A DNA stretch of 64,000 bases from Zobellia uliginosa (GTDB taxonomy: Bacteria; Bacteroidota; Bacteroidia; Flavobacteriales; Flavobacteriaceae). Numbering within the stretch: position 1 is the first letter of the stretch; every line of letters starts with the position of its first letter. The stretch spans positions 738,275-802,274 of the forward strand of contig NZ_FTOB01000002.1 of the NCBI RefSeq assembly GCF_900156625.1, given 5' to 3'. Shown here piece by piece: positions 1 through 8,419 of this stretch. Under the pieces are notes generated by a model, which saw nothing but the letters and a program-made list of their open reading frames with translations, searched no databases and was not told the origin of the DNA. A program made the position numbers and the translations under genes.

Positions 1-43
1 AAAGGTGCTTTGTCTCGATACCAATTGAAATGACCTAAATCAT
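1..43 (-). promoter_or_regulatory. Leftward promoter cassette of the island regulon, cut by the window edge
   Basis: The palindrome ATGACCTAAATCAT lies at 30-43. Read leftward, bases 7 to 1 are CACCTTT, the same start as the CACCTTTG -7 box at 3515-3508, at the same 29.5-bp distance from the palindrome centre. The last base of the box would lie just outside the window. It should drive a minus-strand gene to the left of the window that belongs to the same regulon (inference). Confidence 0.6.
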
Positions 44-69
44 GCCAATGGAATAATTGGGATATTTTG

Positions 70-1341
70 TTAGATGCTATGGGAAAGAATATAGATTATG
101 CTGACAAGAATGATGGCACCGAAAGTATAGGCTACGAGTTTTCCGGTAGTTTTTGAGCCTTTGAGGAGGCTGATTCCCAGTTTGACCAGCATGTTGCTCA
201 AAACAGCGGCAATGATTACCAAAGAAGCCAAATTGAGCTTGTCGGAATCGAGTGAAAATTTAGCCATACTAATGGTAATGGCATCGGTATCGGCCAAGCC
301 TGAAATAAGGGCGGAATAATACAATCCGCTTTCGCCAAAGAATTTATTGCTATAGAAAACAGCGAATAGGATGACCACATAAATGGCTCCAAAGCCAATG
401 GCGTTCAGTATATTGAGCGGGTTGCCCAATTTGATGTTGGTATCGGGTTTTTTGGTGTCCCTTTGGATCAGTACCAAGGATACGACCAGGCATATCAAGG
501 TCAGTACGGTAAACGGAAGTGCCAAATAGGTCAAAAGGGCGCTGTTGAAGATATATACCAAAAAAGCCAATCTTGGGAACATAATGGCCGATGCAATAAT
601 GATTCCGGCAGCGTATTTTTTTGAGAGTTCGGGTGATTCCTCACTGCGGGAGGCGTAACTCCATGCAACGGCAGTACTCGATATCAGACCGCCAAGGATC
701 GCCGTTAGCAATATGCCCCTTTTAGAACCTACATATTTCACCAAAAAATAGCCAATAAAATTTAAAAAGGAGACGATTACCACTATAGAGCCGATTTCAA
801 ACGGATTCAATAAGCCATTTGATCCGTAGCTTTTGTTGGGCAGGGAGGGCAATATCAAAAGGGCGATAATGGAAAACTTGATAAAGGCAAAAAGCTCTTC
901 GGAAGTGATGTTGCTGATTACCGTTCGAAACCTTGTCTTTAGGGAAAGTAGCGTTACGAGAATGACCGATGTGGCCACTGCGTCCCTATAGTATTCGGCC
1001 GATACCATGACCCCTAAGATAAAAGTGGCGATCAAGGCTAGATTGGTGGTCAGGCCCTTGCTATATTCTTCTTGTTTTTGATAAATATGGTTGAAGGCCA
1101 AGAAGAGTATAAACGAGGCAAGGCCGATGATCAATAACCAAACCGTAAATTTGTCGGTCAGGTTTTCTAGGGTAAATCCCAATATGGCTACAATGGGAAA
1201 GGTACGGATGCCGGCAAAACCCTGATCCTTCAATTTATTATACTCCCGTTCCAAGCCGATGATAAGGCCTATTCCCATACTGATGAGTACGCCGAGAATA
1301 TAGCTGTCCATAAATTCGTTGATACCTTCAAAAGTGATCAT
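70..1341 (-). CDS. MgtC/DUF4010 family integral membrane protein
   Basis: This 423-residue protein is almost entirely hydrophobic, with about 11-12 predicted membrane spans. The N-terminal third resembles the MgtC/SapB domain, with GLIIGLEREY early and GIRTFPIVAILG around residues 43-54. The rest matches DUF4010, including GGLISSTAV in the middle and a C-terminal SALISGLADTDAIT segment. MgtC-like proteins are linked to Mg2+ limitation and membrane energetics, but the function of the DUF4010 group is not established. It is the last gene of a leftward operon, 29 bp after the UbiB-like gene. Family call is firm; substrate unknown. Confidence 0.85.
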   Translation of the reverse strand: MITFEGINEFMDSYILGVLISMGIGLIIGLEREYNKLKDQGFAGIRTFPIVAILGFTLENLTDKFTVWLLIIGLASFILFLAFNHIYQKQEEYSKGLTTNLALIATFILGVMVSAEYYRDAVATSVILVTLLSLKTRFRTVISNITSEELFAFIKFSIIALLILPSLPNKSYGSNGLLNPFEIGSIVVIVSFLNFIGYFLVKYVGSKRGILLTAILGGLISSTAVAWSYASRSEESPELSKKYAAGIIIASAIMFPRLAFLVYIFNSALLTYLALPFTVLTLICLVVSLVLIQRDTKKPDTNIKLGNPLNILNAIGFGAIYVVILFAVFYSNKFFGESGLYYSALISGLADTDAITISMAKFSLDSDKLNLASLVIIAAVLSNMLVKLGISLLKGSKTTGKLVAYTFGAIILVSIIYILSHSI

Positions 1342-1370
1342 AGGCTTTTAGATTAGTGGTCGTAGAACAT

Positions 1371-3053
1371 TTAGAATTGATCGTTCCTGAATATGGATAT
1401 CACAATATAAAATCCCAATAGGGCCGAAAGAACAAAGCCAATGGCTCCCAACAAGGGAATGCCGTTGACCAAGGGGGGCATTTGTGCCATAACCAGAATA
1501 GACGACCCGATGGAAAGGGCGGCTATGATGACGGCAAAGACCAAACGGTTTACCGATTTGCTGGTGGCGGTCTGGAATTCTTTTAAGCCCTTATGTTCAT
1601 GTACCACCACTAATTTACCATCTTTTATCTTTTTTAAGATGGTATTGAGATCTTCGGGAAGGGTGTCTAAGAGCTCATTAAAGTCTTGAAAGCGGCTTAG
1701 GTTCTTTTTAAAGAGCCTTTTTAGGTTGAACCTTCTGCCGATGATTTTCGCGGTATAGGGTTCTAGATTATCGGAAATGTTGAATGCGGGGTCTAGTTTT
1801 CGGCCTACGCCCTCTATGATGATAAGTCCCCTTATCAACATGTAAAGATAGTGGGGCAAGACTATTTTGTTTTCGTACAGTACGGTTTTGAATTGAGTGA
1901 GGGTGCTTCCGATTTTTACGTTCCCAAGGGCGGTATCGCTGACCCCTGATACCAATTCATATATATCTTGTTCGAGCTTTTTTTGATCGGGAATATCGGT
2001 TTTTACGGCAATTTTCTCAAGGAGGATCCTAATTTTTTTGACGTCCTTCCTCAAGAAATAGAGGAGAAGGTCTCCTAAGACTTCCTTGTCGTTCGGCATT
2101 ATAGTACCCATCATACCAAAATCTAAAAAGGAGATTTGTCCGCTTGTAGGAAGCACAGAAATGTTTCCCGGATGTGGGTCGGCATGAAAGAATCCGTGCT
2201 CAAGAATTTGGGCCAGGTAGAGGTCGACCCCAACTTTGGCCACGGCCGAAGGGTCAATGTTTGCCGCTTTGAGCCTATCGATTTCAGAGACTTTGATTCC
2301 GTCGAGAAATTCCATACAGATAAGGCTGTCGGTACAAAAGTGGTGATAGATTACGGGTGCATGGATCAGCTCATTGTCCTCAAAATTCCTCGCGAACCTT
2401 TCTGTGTTTTCTATTTCCCGTAAAAATTGAAGCTCCTCGTGAATACTTTGTTCAAAGGAAGCGATGATACGTACGGGCTGTAAGGCTTGTGCATGGGTAC
2501 TGTATTTTTCAAGGGCGCGGGCTACCTGTTTCATGATCAGCAGATCACTTTCTATAATTTCTCTTATAAGGGGGCGCTGGATCTTAAACACCACTTCTTC
2601 GCCGGTCAACAGTTGTGCCCGGTGCACCTGGGCCAAAGATGCAGCGGCCAAGGGTTCGGGATCTACCGAGAGAAAATGGTCGGGGAGGGAAATGTTCAGT
2701 TCTTCTTCAAGTACCTTTTCTACATCAAAGTTTTTTAATTGGGGCGCATGGTCTTGTAATTTCTCAAGCTCCTTAATAAGTTCAGGAGGAAGCATGTCTT
2801 CCCGATTGCTAAAGATCTGGCCTAGCTTGACATAGCTGGGCCCCAGATCTTCGAGTACCATACGAATACGTTCGTAAGTAGAAAAAGAAAGGTTTTTTTC
2901 GGTATCGGGGTGTTGGTTTAAGTAGGATTTTGGAATGGCCTTTGTAATACCGCTATTTGCCAAAACGTCCTCAAAACCATATTTGGCGAGGACGTTGAAC
3001 AGTGTGGCGTACCTTTTTATTTCTTGTTGCTTCGGGAGTTTGAATGCTGCCAT
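1371..3053 (-). CDS. ABC1/AarF/UbiB family atypical protein kinase
   Basis: The protein has 560 residues. The kinase-like core shows the Ala-rich loop AAASLAQVHRA, the VFKIQRP lysine strand, the catalytic FHADPHPGN motif and the metal-binding FLDFGMMG motif. Two hydrophobic segments at the C-terminus (roughly 500-555) anchor it in the membrane, as in UbiB/ADCK proteins. Family members support isoprenoid quinone synthesis or lipid homeostasis; flavobacteria use menaquinone, so a role in ubiquinone synthesis is unlikely. It lies 14 bp after the small helical gene and before the DUF4010 gene, under one upstream promoter. Confidence 0.88.
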   Translation of the reverse strand: MAAFKLPKQQEIKRYATLFNVLAKYGFEDVLANSGITKAIPKSYLNQHPDTEKNLSFSTYERIRMVLEDLGPSYVKLGQIFSNREDMLPPELIKELEKLQDHAPQLKNFDVEKVLEEELNISLPDHFLSVDPEPLAAASLAQVHRAQLLTGEEVVFKIQRPLIREIIESDLLIMKQVARALEKYSTHAQALQPVRIIASFEQSIHEELQFLREIENTERFARNFEDNELIHAPVIYHHFCTDSLICMEFLDGIKVSEIDRLKAANIDPSAVAKVGVDLYLAQILEHGFFHADPHPGNISVLPTSGQISFLDFGMMGTIMPNDKEVLGDLLLYFLRKDVKKIRILLEKIAVKTDIPDQKKLEQDIYELVSGVSDTALGNVKIGSTLTQFKTVLYENKIVLPHYLYMLIRGLIIIEGVGRKLDPAFNISDNLEPYTAKIIGRRFNLKRLFKKNLSRFQDFNELLDTLPEDLNTILKKIKDGKLVVVHEHKGLKEFQTATSKSVNRLVFAVIIAALSIGSSILVMAQMPPLVNGIPLLGAIGFVLSALLGFYIVISIFRNDQF

Positions 3054-3067
3054 ATGCTATGGGTGTA

Positions 3068-3451
3068 TTACATATACTTCGTTAGAAACCGAAAGAACTC
3101 TTTTTTAAGGTCGGCGTAAATCTGTCTTTGGGTTTCCATTTTCTCGCGAAACTGTACGTGTTTCTTGACCATGGCAACATCCATCGACTCATGGTTATCG
3201 CTGTGCTTTGAAATATTCATTTCGTGTTCCTCTATGGTTTCCTGTAAATCTTCAATAACGCCTCCGTGCAAGATAAATTCGTTTTGAAAATGTTCTAGTT
3301 GCATAAGTATGTCCTTATCGCTCCATCGGCTTACCAGTTCCTTCAATCGGTTGTTAAAAGATATTAGCTCATCTTTCCAAAAGGCCAGTTCAGATTTCCA
3401 TTGTTGATGTTCAAAATGTAAGTCGGAATTGTAAATTGTTGCTGTTTTCAT
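3068..3451 (-). CDS. Small helical (coiled-coil-like) protein, paralogue of the gene at 7931
   Basis: The 127-residue product is charged and predicted to be almost all alpha-helix. I do not recognise a named family. It shares its layout with the 143-residue protein at 7931-8362: an N-terminal [HW]xxWKS-[DE]L-[AL]F[WY] segment, a middle helix and an R/K-rich C-terminal helix. It is the first gene of a leftward operon with UbiB-like and DUF4010 genes. Its upstream region carries a palindrome plus CACCTTTG -7 box at the spacing used throughout the island. No signal peptide or membrane span is visible, so it is probably cytoplasmic. Confidence 0.75.
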   Translation of the reverse strand: MKTATIYNSDLHFEHQQWKSELAFWKDELISFNNRLKELVSRWSDKDILMQLEHFQNEFILHGGVIEDLQETIEEHEMNISKHSDNHESMDVAMVKKHVQFREKMETQRQIYADLKKEFFRFLTKYM

Positions 3452-3507
3452 AATCTTTCTATAAAATATAGGTTCGTAAAAATTTCATTTAGAATAAATG
3501 CTATGAC

Positions 3508-3551
3508 CAAAGGTGTAATTATTTGGGCACAATAGATATGACGAAAGTCAT
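3508..3551 (-). promoter_or_regulatory. Island regulon promoter for small helical protein-UbiB-DUF4010 operon
   Basis: Operator ATGAC-GAAA-GTCAT at 3538-3551 has perfect 5-bp arms. The -7 box CACCTTTG (3515 to 3508 on the minus strand) matches five of the six defined bases of TAnnTTTG. Centre-to-box distance is 29.5 bp. Confidence 0.75.
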
Positions 3552-3640
3552 GCTTCCGGCCCAAAGCCCGTTTTTATCGAGACCAGTTATATTCGAAGCT
3601 TCGGTTGGTCGGGAATTAAAGTTCGATGGAACCGTTGGCC

Positions 3641-5638
3641 TTAAGATTTATGGGTGTTTAGAAGGGATAATGGGCTGTCGTCATGGGAGCTGTTATCCTT
3701 GGTTTTATTTTCTATTCTTTTTCCTAAAAGTTTTTCCAGATCGTCTTTTTCCACAACCTCTTGCTTAAGTAGAAGTTGGGCTAGGTTTTCCAATTCGTTT
3801 CGGTGCTTCAACAATAGCGTTTTGGTTTTCTCATAGGCCCTATGGATCAGGGCTTGTGCCTCATTGTCTATCAGTTCGGCCATGGCTTCGCTGTAAGGTT
3901 TGCCTAGCAGTTGATTGTTTTGACCGGAGGAGTCATAAAAACTCATTGGTCCTATCTTTTTGTCAAGTCCGTAATAAGAAACCATGGCATAGGCCTGCTT
4001 GGTGACTTTTTCCAGATCGTCTAGGGCGCCTGATGAGATTTCATCAAATACAATTTCCTCTGCGGCCCGCCCGCCTAAGGAGGCGCACATCTGATCGATG
4101 AACTGTGCCTTGGTAACAATTTGTCTTTCTTCGGGGAGGTACCAGGTAGCACCTAACGATTTGCCCCTCGGAATAATCGATACTTTTACCAAAGAATCAA
4201 CATGTTTTAAATACCAGCTTACTACGGCATGACCCGCTTCATGATAGGCTACGGTTTCTTTTTCTTTTGGGGATATGATTTTACTTTTTCGTTCCATTCC
4301 GCCTACGATACGGTCCCGTGCCTCGAGAAAATCGTGGTAGTGTACTGTTTTTTTCTTTTTTCGGGCGGCAATAAGGGCGGCCTCGTTACAGATATTGGCA
4401 ATGTCGGCCCCTGAAAATCCAGGACTTAATTCGGCCAAGCTTACCACATTTACATCCTTGGCCAGTTTGAGTGGGCGAAGGTGGACCTTGAATATTTCCA
4501 TGCGCTCCTCCTTGGTGGGGAGTTCGAGATAAATATGGCGATCGAACCTTCCGGGGCGCAAGAGGGCTTTGTCCAGTACGTCGGGGCGGTTGGTAGCGGC
4601 CAAGACAATGACCCCGGTATTCGGGCCGAAACCGTCCAATTCGGTCAGGAGTTGGTTAAGGGTGTTTTCCCTTTCGTCGTTAGACTGAAATCCGCCGCCT
4701 TTACCACGTGAGCGGCCCACGGCATCTATTTCGTCGATAAAAATAATGCTCGGGGTCTTTTCCTTCGCCCTTTTGAAGAGGTCGCGAACCCGAGAGGCTC
4801 CGACGCCGACGAACATTTCAACGAACTCGGAACCGGACATAGAAAAGAAAGGTACTTGGGCCTCTCCCGCCACGGCTTTGGCTATCAGTGTTTTTCCCGT
4901 TCCCGGTGGGCCTACGAGCATAACTCCCTTGGGAATTTTAGCGCCCAATTCGGTATAGGTTTCAGGGTGTTTGAGAAAGTCTACGACCTCCATAACCTCG
5001 GCCTTAGCTTCCTTGAGACCGGCTACGTCATTAAAGGTGACGGTACTCTTGGTTCCCTTTTCCACCAGTTTTGCCGTTGACTTGCCCATGTTGAGCATTG
5101 AACCACCCATAGGACCTCCGCTTCCCATGCGCTTGAGTATAAAGAACCAGAATAGGATCAATAGGGCAACGGGAAAAATCCATGATAACAGGCTTATCCA
5201 GCTTGTTCTGTTTTGGTATTGAATGTCGATTTTGTCCTCAGGCGAAAAATCGGCTTGTGCCGTCTCTAGCTTACCCTCAAAATTCTCTACCGAGCCGATG
5301 GTTATGCGGTATTTCGGACTTTCAACGGAGCTGAACCAACTAGGGTCTTGACCTGTGGGGCCGGGGTCTTTATCGGCTTGGTTTTTGGTGTAGATCTCTG
5401 CGAACTCCCTGTTGACCACGGTGATTTTAGAAACCTTCTGTTGCGTCAAAAGTGAATCTTGAAGAAAGGTCCAACTGATTTCCTTGGCACCTGAAATAGG
5501 GTTGGAGAAAAAGGTAAATGCCATTAAAAAGGCAAAAAGTGTCAAGTAGATCCAATAATATCCTAGTCCGCCAGAAGGCGGGTTTGGCTTTGGGTCTTTC
5601 GCTCCCTTGGGGGTATTTGTGTTCGATTGCTGTTTCAT
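3641..5638 (-). CDS. ftsH: ATP-dependent zinc metalloprotease FtsH
   Basis: This 665-residue membrane AAA+ protease has an N-terminal span near 28-45, a periplasmic domain, and a second span near 150-168. The AAA module follows, with Walker A GPPGTGKT at 243-250, Walker [10 protein letters not shown] at 298-306 and the second region of homology near 350-370. The zinc-binding HEAGH is at 466-470. FtsH degrades unassembled membrane proteins and some regulators. It starts 1 bp after the AhpD-like gene, so the two are co-transcribed from the promoter at 6047-6090. It may be a second, stress-linked paralogue rather than the housekeeping copy (inference from context). Confidence 0.95.
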   Translation of the reverse strand: MKQQSNTNTPKGAKDPKPNPPSGGLGYYWIYLTLFAFLMAFTFFSNPISGAKEISWTFLQDSLLTQQKVSKITVVNREFAEIYTKNQADKDPGPTGQDPSWFSSVESPKYRITIGSVENFEGKLETAQADFSPEDKIDIQYQNRTSWISLLSWIFPVALLILFWFFILKRMGSGGPMGGSMLNMGKSTAKLVEKGTKSTVTFNDVAGLKEAKAEVMEVVDFLKHPETYTELGAKIPKGVMLVGPPGTGKTLIAKAVAGEAQVPFFSMSGSEFVEMFVGVGASRVRDLFKRAKEKTPSIIFIDEIDAVGRSRGKGGGFQSNDERENTLNQLLTELDGFGPNTGVIVLAATNRPDVLDKALLRPGRFDRHIYLELPTKEERMEIFKVHLRPLKLAKDVNVVSLAELSPGFSGADIANICNEAALIAARKKKKTVHYHDFLEARDRIVGGMERKSKIISPKEKETVAYHEAGHAVVSWYLKHVDSLVKVSIIPRGKSLGATWYLPEERQIVTKAQFIDQMCASLGGRAAEEIVFDEISSGALDDLEKVTKQAYAMVSYYGLDKKIGPMSFYDSSGQNNQLLGKPYSEAMAELIDNEAQALIHRAYEKTKTLLLKHRNELENLAQLLLKQEVVEKDDLEKLLGKRIENKTKDNSSHDDSPLSLLNTHKS

Positions 5639-5639
5639 A

Positions 5640-5987
5640 TTATTCCATTACCACAAATTGGTTCAATGCTTCCAAAGCTTCACAGCCATACATAAGGGCC
5701 GGGCCTCCGCCCATCATTACCGCAACGCCTATGGTTTCTAGAATTTCCTCGGCACTGGCTCCCGATTTTAAGGCGTCGTGAACGTGAAAGGCAATGCAAC
5801 CGTCACAGCGGACCGTAATGGCGATTCCGAGGGCAATGAGTTCTTTGGTCTTTGAAGAAAGCACGCCTTCAGCGGTACTGGCCTTGTGTAGACCGTCGAA
5901 AGCCCCTATGGTTTGGGGTATTTTGCTGCCCAATTCCTTTACCAGTTGTGAGAGGTCGTTATACCTTTTTGAATAGTCTTTAATCAT
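5640..5987 (-). CDS. Carboxymuconolactone decarboxylase/AhpD-like family protein
   Basis: The 115-residue protein carries the AhpD-type CxxC motif in the segment RCDGCIAFH (residues about 60-68), followed by the helix HDALKSGASAEEILE. This is the core of the CMD/AhpD family, whose redox-active members act as peroxidase-coupled disulfide reductases. The length fits single-domain members. It heads a two-gene leftward unit with ftsH. A role in thiol or peroxide defence is plausible but rests only on the motif. Confidence 0.85.
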   Translation of the reverse strand: MIKDYSKRYNDLSQLVKELGSKIPQTIGAFDGLHKASTAEGVLSSKTKELIALGIAITVRCDGCIAFHVHDALKSGASAEEILETIGVAVMMGGGPALMYGCEALEALNQFVVME

Positions 5988-6046
5988 GGCGCTATATTTT
6001 TCAGTTTAAACTGTTGAAGTGATTTATCGTGTACTTAAAACAAGCT

Positions 6047-6090
6047 CAAAACTATTTTAAAGGATTATAGGAAACTATGATTTAAATCAG
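6047..6090 (-). promoter_or_regulatory. Island regulon promoter for AhpD-like gene and ftsH
   Basis: The palindrome TGATTTAAATCA (6078-6089, inside the 14-mer 6077-6090) sits 29.5 bp before an exact -7 box TAGTTTTG (6054 to 6047 on the minus strand). Confidence 0.8.
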
Positions 6091-6219
6091 GGAAGGAAGG
6101 GAATTTATGCGTTTGGAAGGGGGAAACAACGCTAGGCATGGCCATAATAGGGTAGAAGCCTATACCAGATAAGGCCGGGTATAACATTTTCTTCTAGGCT
6201 TTATAAAACTATGAAGCAA

Positions 6220-6263
6220 CTGACCCAGGTCATTTCCGGCCAAACGAGCAGCACATACCTTTG
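6220..6263 (+). promoter_or_regulatory. Island regulon promoter for WG-repeat gene
   Basis: The operator core TGACCCAGGTCA (6221-6232) has perfect 5-bp arms. It lies 29.5 bp before the exact -7 box TACCTTTG (6256-6263). The start codon at 6289 follows with a short leader. Confidence 0.8.
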
Positions 6264-6288
6264 GGTGAACACAAAAAATTAATGAAAG

Positions 6289-6942
6289 ATGAAACACTTA
6301 CTTATTATCACATGTTTATTGTTGATACCTTATTTAGGTATTTCACAGACGGTAGACCAAATCAATAAACCCACAGTGGCCGAACTCGACCAAATCACGC
6401 CTTTTAGTGATGGTTTGGCGGCGGTTAGAAAGGGAGACCAATGGGGATTTATTGATGAAGAAGGACAATTGGTTATTGATTTTAGGAATGACTTGGTTTG
6501 GAATAAAAATCCACAAACCGATAATCTGGGGGTCGAAGGTATGGGGTATCCCCAGTTCAAGAACGGACGCTGCGTGGTTAGGGACGTAAAAGAAGATGGT
6601 ATTGCGCGTTACGGATTTATAGATAAAAAGGGAAACATGGCCATACCCGCTGAATTTTTGAACGTTAGCCCCTTCGTTGATGGTCATGCTGTGGGGATTT
6701 ATGAAAGAAAATCGCTTAGAGGAAAAAACACCTTTCAGTTAAAGATTTACGATTATGACTTTACCGAGGTCGTGGTCAATGAAGCGGGGGAAATGATATG
6801 GCCCGTACAAGAACGGCAGAACATCGTAATGTCTGGTAAACTATATAAGTTACCGGAATTACAGGCCAAGATGATTTCGGACCGTCTCTTGGCCGTAAAG
6901 GACAAGGCGAACAAATGGAAAATTGTAAAGCCTAAATTTTAG
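6289..6942 (+). CDS. Exported WG-repeat protein
   Basis: The 217-residue product begins with a clear signal peptide (about 19 residues, ending near GISQT). It contains WG-type repeats: FSDGLAAVRKGDQWGFIDEEG near 38-58, and YGFIDKKGNMAIP near 108-120 followed by FVDGHAVG. WG repeats form beta-strand-rich modules of unknown binding partner, common in Bacteroidetes. The gene stands alone between divergent ahpD-like/ftsH and the downstream usp gene, with its own island promoter. It is probably periplasmic or surface-exposed; function unknown. Confidence 0.8.
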   Translation: MKHLLIITCLLLIPYLGISQTVDQINKPTVAELDQITPFSDGLAAVRKGDQWGFIDEEGQLVIDFRNDLVWNKNPQTDNLGVEGMGYPQFKNGRCVVRDVKEDGIARYGFIDKKGNMAIPAEFLNVSPFVDGHAVGIYERKSLRGKNTFQLKIYDYDFTEVVVNEAGEMIWPVQERQNIVMSGKLYKLPELQAKMISDRLLAVKDKANKWKIVKPKF

Positions 6943-7004
6943 GACCCCCAAAAACCAGGCACATTGCCCCGAATATTTAGGTCGTATGCCCGAAATAAGG
7001 GCAT

Positions 7005-7048
7005 ATGACACAGGTCATGGGGTTTCTTGAGACCCTAGGGTACTTTTG
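7005..7048 (+). promoter_or_regulatory. Island regulon promoter for universal stress protein gene
   Basis: Operator ATGAC-ACAG-GTCAT at 7005-7018 and exact -7 box TACTTTTG at 7041-7048, spacing 29.5 bp. The expected transcription start is about 7053-7056. This lies downstream of the ATG at 7005, so that ATG cannot be the translation start. Confidence 0.85.
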
Positions 7049-7088
7049 GTTTAATGGGATTATAAAACCTTATTCAAAGACAAATTAT

Positions 7089-7874
7089 ATGGACAGAATA
7101 TCAACAATATTAGTACCGTTCGATTTTACGAAGGCATCAAAAAAGGCATTGGAATATGCCATAGGCTTTGTAGGCCGGCTTGATGATATCAAAATTGTAT
7201 TGGCATATGTTTCAGGAAACTGTAATCTTGAGCTATTACCAGAAAATTTCGAGAAATTGGAAAAAGAATATAGAGCAAAACTGAAGAACAAACTTGAATG
7301 GAAAATTCAAAACGGAAGCCTCGTCCAAACCTTGTTCGACATTAAGAAAACCGAGCGGATAGACCTCATTATAATGGGGACATCGGGTATTGAAGGCCAT
7401 GAGGATAAGCAGCATACCAATACAGAAGAACTTGTGTTGAGCAGTAAATGTCCGGTTTTGGTGGTTCCGGATAGTTATAAGGAGTATAATCTCGCCCATA
7501 TAGCCTTGGTTTTGGGCAAGGAAAAAATCGATGATCCCGAGGTGTTGGGGACCCTCTTAAGGGTAGCTAGAAAGTGCAATGCCAAAGTGCATGTGCTGAC
7601 CGTTGAGAACAAGCCCGGAATCTATGGTTATAGCAAAGAGGAAGAGCAGAACGAAAAGGCTATTGAGTATTATCTCGAAACCTTTTATAAAGAGCGTGTG
7701 TTCATTAAAAATGAAGACGTTTTAGAAGGAATTTCCAATTATGCCATAAAGCACGATATAGACCTTGTCGCCATCCTTCCCCGAAACCATGTGAAACACA
7801 GTGCCCCTTCAGAGGGACAGCTGACACAATCCTTGGTCCAAAACTCCAAGGTGCCCATTCTTGTTTTGGAGTAG
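7089..7874 (+). CDS. Tandem-domain universal stress protein (UspA family)
   Basis: From the ATG at 7089 the protein has 261 residues and starts MDRISTILVPFDFT, a typical Usp N-terminus. The longer frame from 7005 would add 28 residues that overlap the operator and -7 box, so it is rejected. Domain 1 (about 1-140) ends with an ATP-binding-like IIMGTSG segment and the strand CPVLVVP. Domain 2 (about 150-261) is more divergent and ends VPILVLE. Usp proteins help cells survive starvation and anoxia, often by nucleotide binding. It is followed 56 bp later by a small helical protein gene, probably in the same transcript. Confidence 0.9.
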   Translation: MDRISTILVPFDFTKASKKALEYAIGFVGRLDDIKIVLAYVSGNCNLELLPENFEKLEKEYRAKLKNKLEWKIQNGSLVQTLFDIKKTERIDLIIMGTSGIEGHEDKQHTNTEELVLSSKCPVLVVPDSYKEYNLAHIALVLGKEKIDDPEVLGTLLRVARKCNAKVHVLTVENKPGIYGYSKEEEQNEKAIEYYLETFYKERVFIKNEDVLEGISNYAIKHDIDLVAILPRNHVKHSAPSEGQLTQSLVQNSKVPILVLE

Positions 7875-7930
7875 CCTTGATTTATATTGAAGAAAAGGGA
7901 AATCATTGTTTTCTATAAAATAGTTACTAC

Positions 7931-8362
7931 ATGGATAATTTTAGATGTAGGCCTAAGGGCGATTTTATCGAGAAAGGCAATTGGCAAGAACTGTATGTCT
8001 TGACCGAGCATTGGAAGTCTGACCTTTTGTTCTATAGGGACGACCTAAAGTTTTTGCGGCATCTTGAGGATAAATATTTTTTATGGATAAAGGCCGAAGC
8101 CGATTTGGAAAACATCCGTAGAGTAGGAGAGAGTATCTTGAAAGACACAAGGGATTGTGACCAACTCTTAGAGCGGGTAGATACCCATCTATCACATCTT
8201 TCCAACATTATTGGCAATCCCGAAAGCCAAGACGAAAAGGCCTTTAGGGAAGAACATGCCGAACTCGAGGAAGACATGGCGGAATTTGTCAAAAATGTCA
8301 GGGAAAATAGAAGGCGACTTTTTAAAGTGGTCGAATACGATGTTGAAATGGATAAGCTATAG
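7931..8362 (+). CDS. Small helical protein, paralogue of the gene at 3068
   Basis: The 143-residue product is charged, helical and without a signal peptide or membrane span. It shares the WKSDL-F-RDDLK type N-terminal helix with the 127-residue protein at 3068-3451, and both sit beside stress genes under the same promoter cassette. No named family is recognised. It lies 56 bp after usp with no separate cassette, and a strong hairpin terminator follows, so usp and this gene form one unit. A structural or adaptor role is possible; nothing in the sequence suggests catalysis. Confidence 0.75.
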   Translation: MDNFRCRPKGDFIEKGNWQELYVLTEHWKSDLLFYRDDLKFLRHLEDKYFLWIKAEADLENIRRVGESILKDTRDCDQLLERVDTHLSHLSNIIGNPESQDEKAFREEHAELEEDMAEFVKNVRENRRRLFKVVEYDVEMDKL

Positions 8363-8364
8363 CT

Positions 8365-8403
8365 AAAAAAGGCCGTGAACCCCTTAAGTCCACGGCCTTT
8401 TTT
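8365..8403. terminator. Bidirectional intrinsic terminator
   Basis: GGCCGTG (8371-8377) pairs with CACGGCC (8391-8397) around a 13-nt loop. The stem is flanked by an A-run on the left and a T-run on the right. It separates the convergent helical-protein gene and glk. Confidence 0.85.
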
Positions 8404-8419
8404 ATTTACTTGCATTGGG

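Noticed and set aside
2136-2835. Plus-strand ORFs of 95-123 aa opposite the UbiB-like gene
   Set aside because: Antisense shadows of a strongly conserved coding region.
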